Assembly: GCA_005805505.1 (NCBI GenBank)
Contig: SYMJ01000069.1
Span: forward strand, 1 to 32,794
DNA length: 32,794 nucleotides
Reading direction: 5' to 3'
Origin: Verrucomicrobiales bacterium
GTDB taxonomy: Bacteria; Verrucomicrobiota; Verrucomicrobiia; Limisphaerales; UBA9464
The translations under genes and the position numbers were made by a program. Shown piece after piece: positions 31,780-32,794 of the stretch; position 1 is the first letter of the stretch; each line of letters starts with the position of its first letter. The notes under the pieces are model-generated. The model was given only the letters and a program-made list of their open reading frames with translations, had not been told where the DNA came from and did not search any database.

Positions 31780-31843
31780 CTCCGAGACCTTTCTATCTGG
31801 TTATCTGGTTAATTGGTTGAGGACGATTAGCTCCGAGACCTTT
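31762..31843 (+). repeat. 51-base-offset direct repeat duplicating the khpA gene end
   Basis: TTGGTTGAGGAC followed by TAGCTCCGAGACCTTT occurs at 31762-31792 and again at 31813-31843, offset by 51 bases with only two differences in the linking triplet (AAA/GAT). The first copy contains the khpA stop TAG; the second is a downstream echo of the gene end. The spacer itself holds small TCTGGTTA repeats. Confidence 0.85.
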
Positions 31844-31856
31844 TTAGCAGGGTCTC
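31835..31856 (+). terminator. Weak hairpin after khpA
   Basis: GAGACC (31835-31840) pairs with GGTCTC (31851-31856) around a ten-base loop containing the T-run. The T-run lies in the loop rather than after the stem, so it is a poor terminator; it may slow or split the transcript between khpA and trmD. Confidence 0.25.
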
Positions 31857-31964
31857 ACGTTTCTTGGAGGGTTTCTCAGGGTTTTGCATGGTCGTTTGTT
31901 ATCGCTGGCTGTAGCAACGCCTTCCTTGGTTTCAACCAACTCTCCAACTCTGGTAGAGTGCCCC

Positions 31965-32660
31965 ATGAAGGTTGACATTTTGACCCTATTTCCGGAGATG
32001 TTCTCAGGTCCTTTGGACGAGAGCATTGTGGGGAGGGCTCGGAAGACGGGAATTTTGGACCTCAAAATCCATTTTCTTCGCGACTGGGCTCATGACCGGC
32101 ATAAAACGGTCGATGACCGACCCTTCGGCGGCGGACCAGGAATGGTTCTCAAGCCGGAACCGATCTTTGAAGCAGTGGAGTCCCTTCGGGGGCCACAAAC
32201 GCGAGTCATCCTCACCGCTCCCGGTGGGCGTCCGTTTAACCAGGCGGTGGCTGGTGAACTGGCGGCCCTAGATCATGTGATCTTGATTTGCGGGAGCTAC
32301 GAGGGGTTCGACGAGCGGATCTGGGAGCATTTGGCTGACGATGCGTTGAGCATCGGCGACTATGTCCTCACCAATGGCGCGTTGCCAGCCATGGTTATTG
32401 TGGACACCGTGACCCGCCTGTTGCCGGGAGCCCTTGGAGACGCGATGAGCGCTTCCGAAGAATCTCATGGTGACGGATTACTGGAATACCCTCATTATAC
32501 CCGACCCGCGGAGTTCCGCGGATGGACGGTCCCTGAGGTGCTCATGTCTGGGAACCACTCCGAGATCGCCCGATGGAGACAGAAGGAATCCATGAGGCGG
32601 ACAGCGGAGCACCGACCAGATTTGTGGGAAAAGTACCGCTGGCGAAAACCTGGCAAATAG
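31965..32660 (+). CDS. trmD: tRNA (guanine-37-N1)-methyltransferase
   Basis: Methylates G37 next to the anticodon using S-adenosylmethionine, preventing +1 frameshifts. The 231 residues are of usual length. MKVDILTLFPEMF opens the family; FGGGPGM is at 54-60. The trefoil-knot cofactor pocket is CGSYEGFDER (109-118) with SIGDYVLTNGALPAMVIVD (129-147), and SHGDGLLEYPHYTRP carries the catalytic Asp170 (counterpart of E. coli Asp169). The ATG at 31965 is chosen because MKVDILTLF is the conserved start; an in-frame upstream start at 31884 gives a non-conserved N-terminus. It is the last gene of the rpsP-khpA-trmD run; rplS would be expected downstream but the window ends. Confidence 0.97.
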   Translation: MKVDILTLFPEMFSGPLDESIVGRARKTGILDLKIHFLRDWAHDRHKTVDDRPFGGGPGMVLKPEPIFEAVESLRGPQTRVILTAPGGRPFNQAVAGELAALDHVILICGSYEGFDERIWEHLADDALSIGDYVLTNGALPAMVIVDTVTRLLPGALGDAMSASEESHGDGLLEYPHYTRPAEFRGWTVPEVLMSGNHSEIARWRQKESMRRTAEHRPDLWEKYRWRKPGK

Positions 32661-32739
32661 CCCAACTTTGGAAGGTTAGAATTCCGATCGATTTTCCATC
32701 GAATTTCGAGAGATATCGGACCGGGACTAGGATTGGGTT

Positions 32740-32775
32740 AAGAGACGGGGCAAGAGACGGAGCAAGAGACGGGGA
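32740..32775. repeat. 12-base tandem repeat x3 downstream of trmD
   Basis: AAGAGACGGGGC, AAGAGACGGAGC and AAGAGACGGGGA are contiguous, 80 bases after the trmD stop. The rest of the end of the window (32661-32794) holds nothing else I can identify. Confidence 0.85.
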
Positions 32776-32794
32776 CAAAATTCTGGATGTCGAA

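Noticed and set aside
1-32794. CRISPR array, prophage, transposon, tRNA or rRNA
   Set aside because: No regularly spaced repeats with unique spacers, integrase/transposase, or cloverleaf was seen; the repeats found are short tandem arrays.

Overview
The window reads as ordinary bacterial chromosome from a GC-rich member of the PVC superphylum, most likely Verrucomicrobiota. That placement is inferred from four things: a PVC-type membrane-bound dehydrogenase with HEAT repeats and a c-type heme domain, a secreted sulfatase, a PEP-CTERM surface protein, and a strong bias against Shine-Dalgarno sequences. No phage, insertion sequence, CRISPR array, rRNA or tRNA was recognised.

Layout. 1-2.3 kb, minus strand: the 5' end of pyruvate dehydrogenase E1 (aceE, not in any simple ATG frame), serS and a small unknown gene. 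2.3-5.1 kb: an AT-rich island, a small one-helix membrane protein, argG with a long leader, and convergent mobA. 5.2-8.1 kb: a fatty-acid synthesis cluster fabG - unknown protein - acpP - fabF. 8.3-14.2 kb: a secreted sulfatase/SGNH-hydrolase fusion, a PEP-CTERM protein and a DsbD/ScsB-type thiol transporter. 14.6-21.6 kb: three exported proteins whose genes overlap by ATGA at both junctions: PVC dehydrogenase with HEAT and cytochrome c domains, a probable clan-D-like glycosidase, and a cytochrome c/PQQ-type sugar dehydrogenase fusion. 21.6-26.7 kb: glycosyltransferase 2, mutM, a DUF3574-like lipoprotein, maf, a MOP-type flippase and an RluD-type pseudouridine synthase. 26.8-32.7 kb: ftsK, glgC, and the rpsP-khpA-trmD translation cluster, which lacks rimM.

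How the genes may work together. The 8.3-21.6 kb block looks like a cell-envelope programme for glycan use. A sulfatase/esterase would remove decorations, a glycosidase would release sugar, and two cytochrome-linked dehydrogenases would oxidise sugars outside the cytoplasm. A DsbD-type protein would supply reducing power to the thiols of exported proteins, including apocytochromes. The three-gene overlapping unit is the best candidate here for an undescribed functional module; this is inference from domains and gene overlaps.

Two genome-wide habits stand out. First, several genes carry short perfect or near-perfect tandem repeats exactly at their 3' ends, often duplicating the stop codon (mutM 13 bp x3, rluD 19 bp x2, khpA 15 bp x2 plus a 51-bp-offset repeat, rpsP 9 bp x3-4, a glycine-codon run in the small membrane protein). 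Second, of the start sites inspected only one (the GTG start at 5935) has a proper GGAGG at normal spacing.
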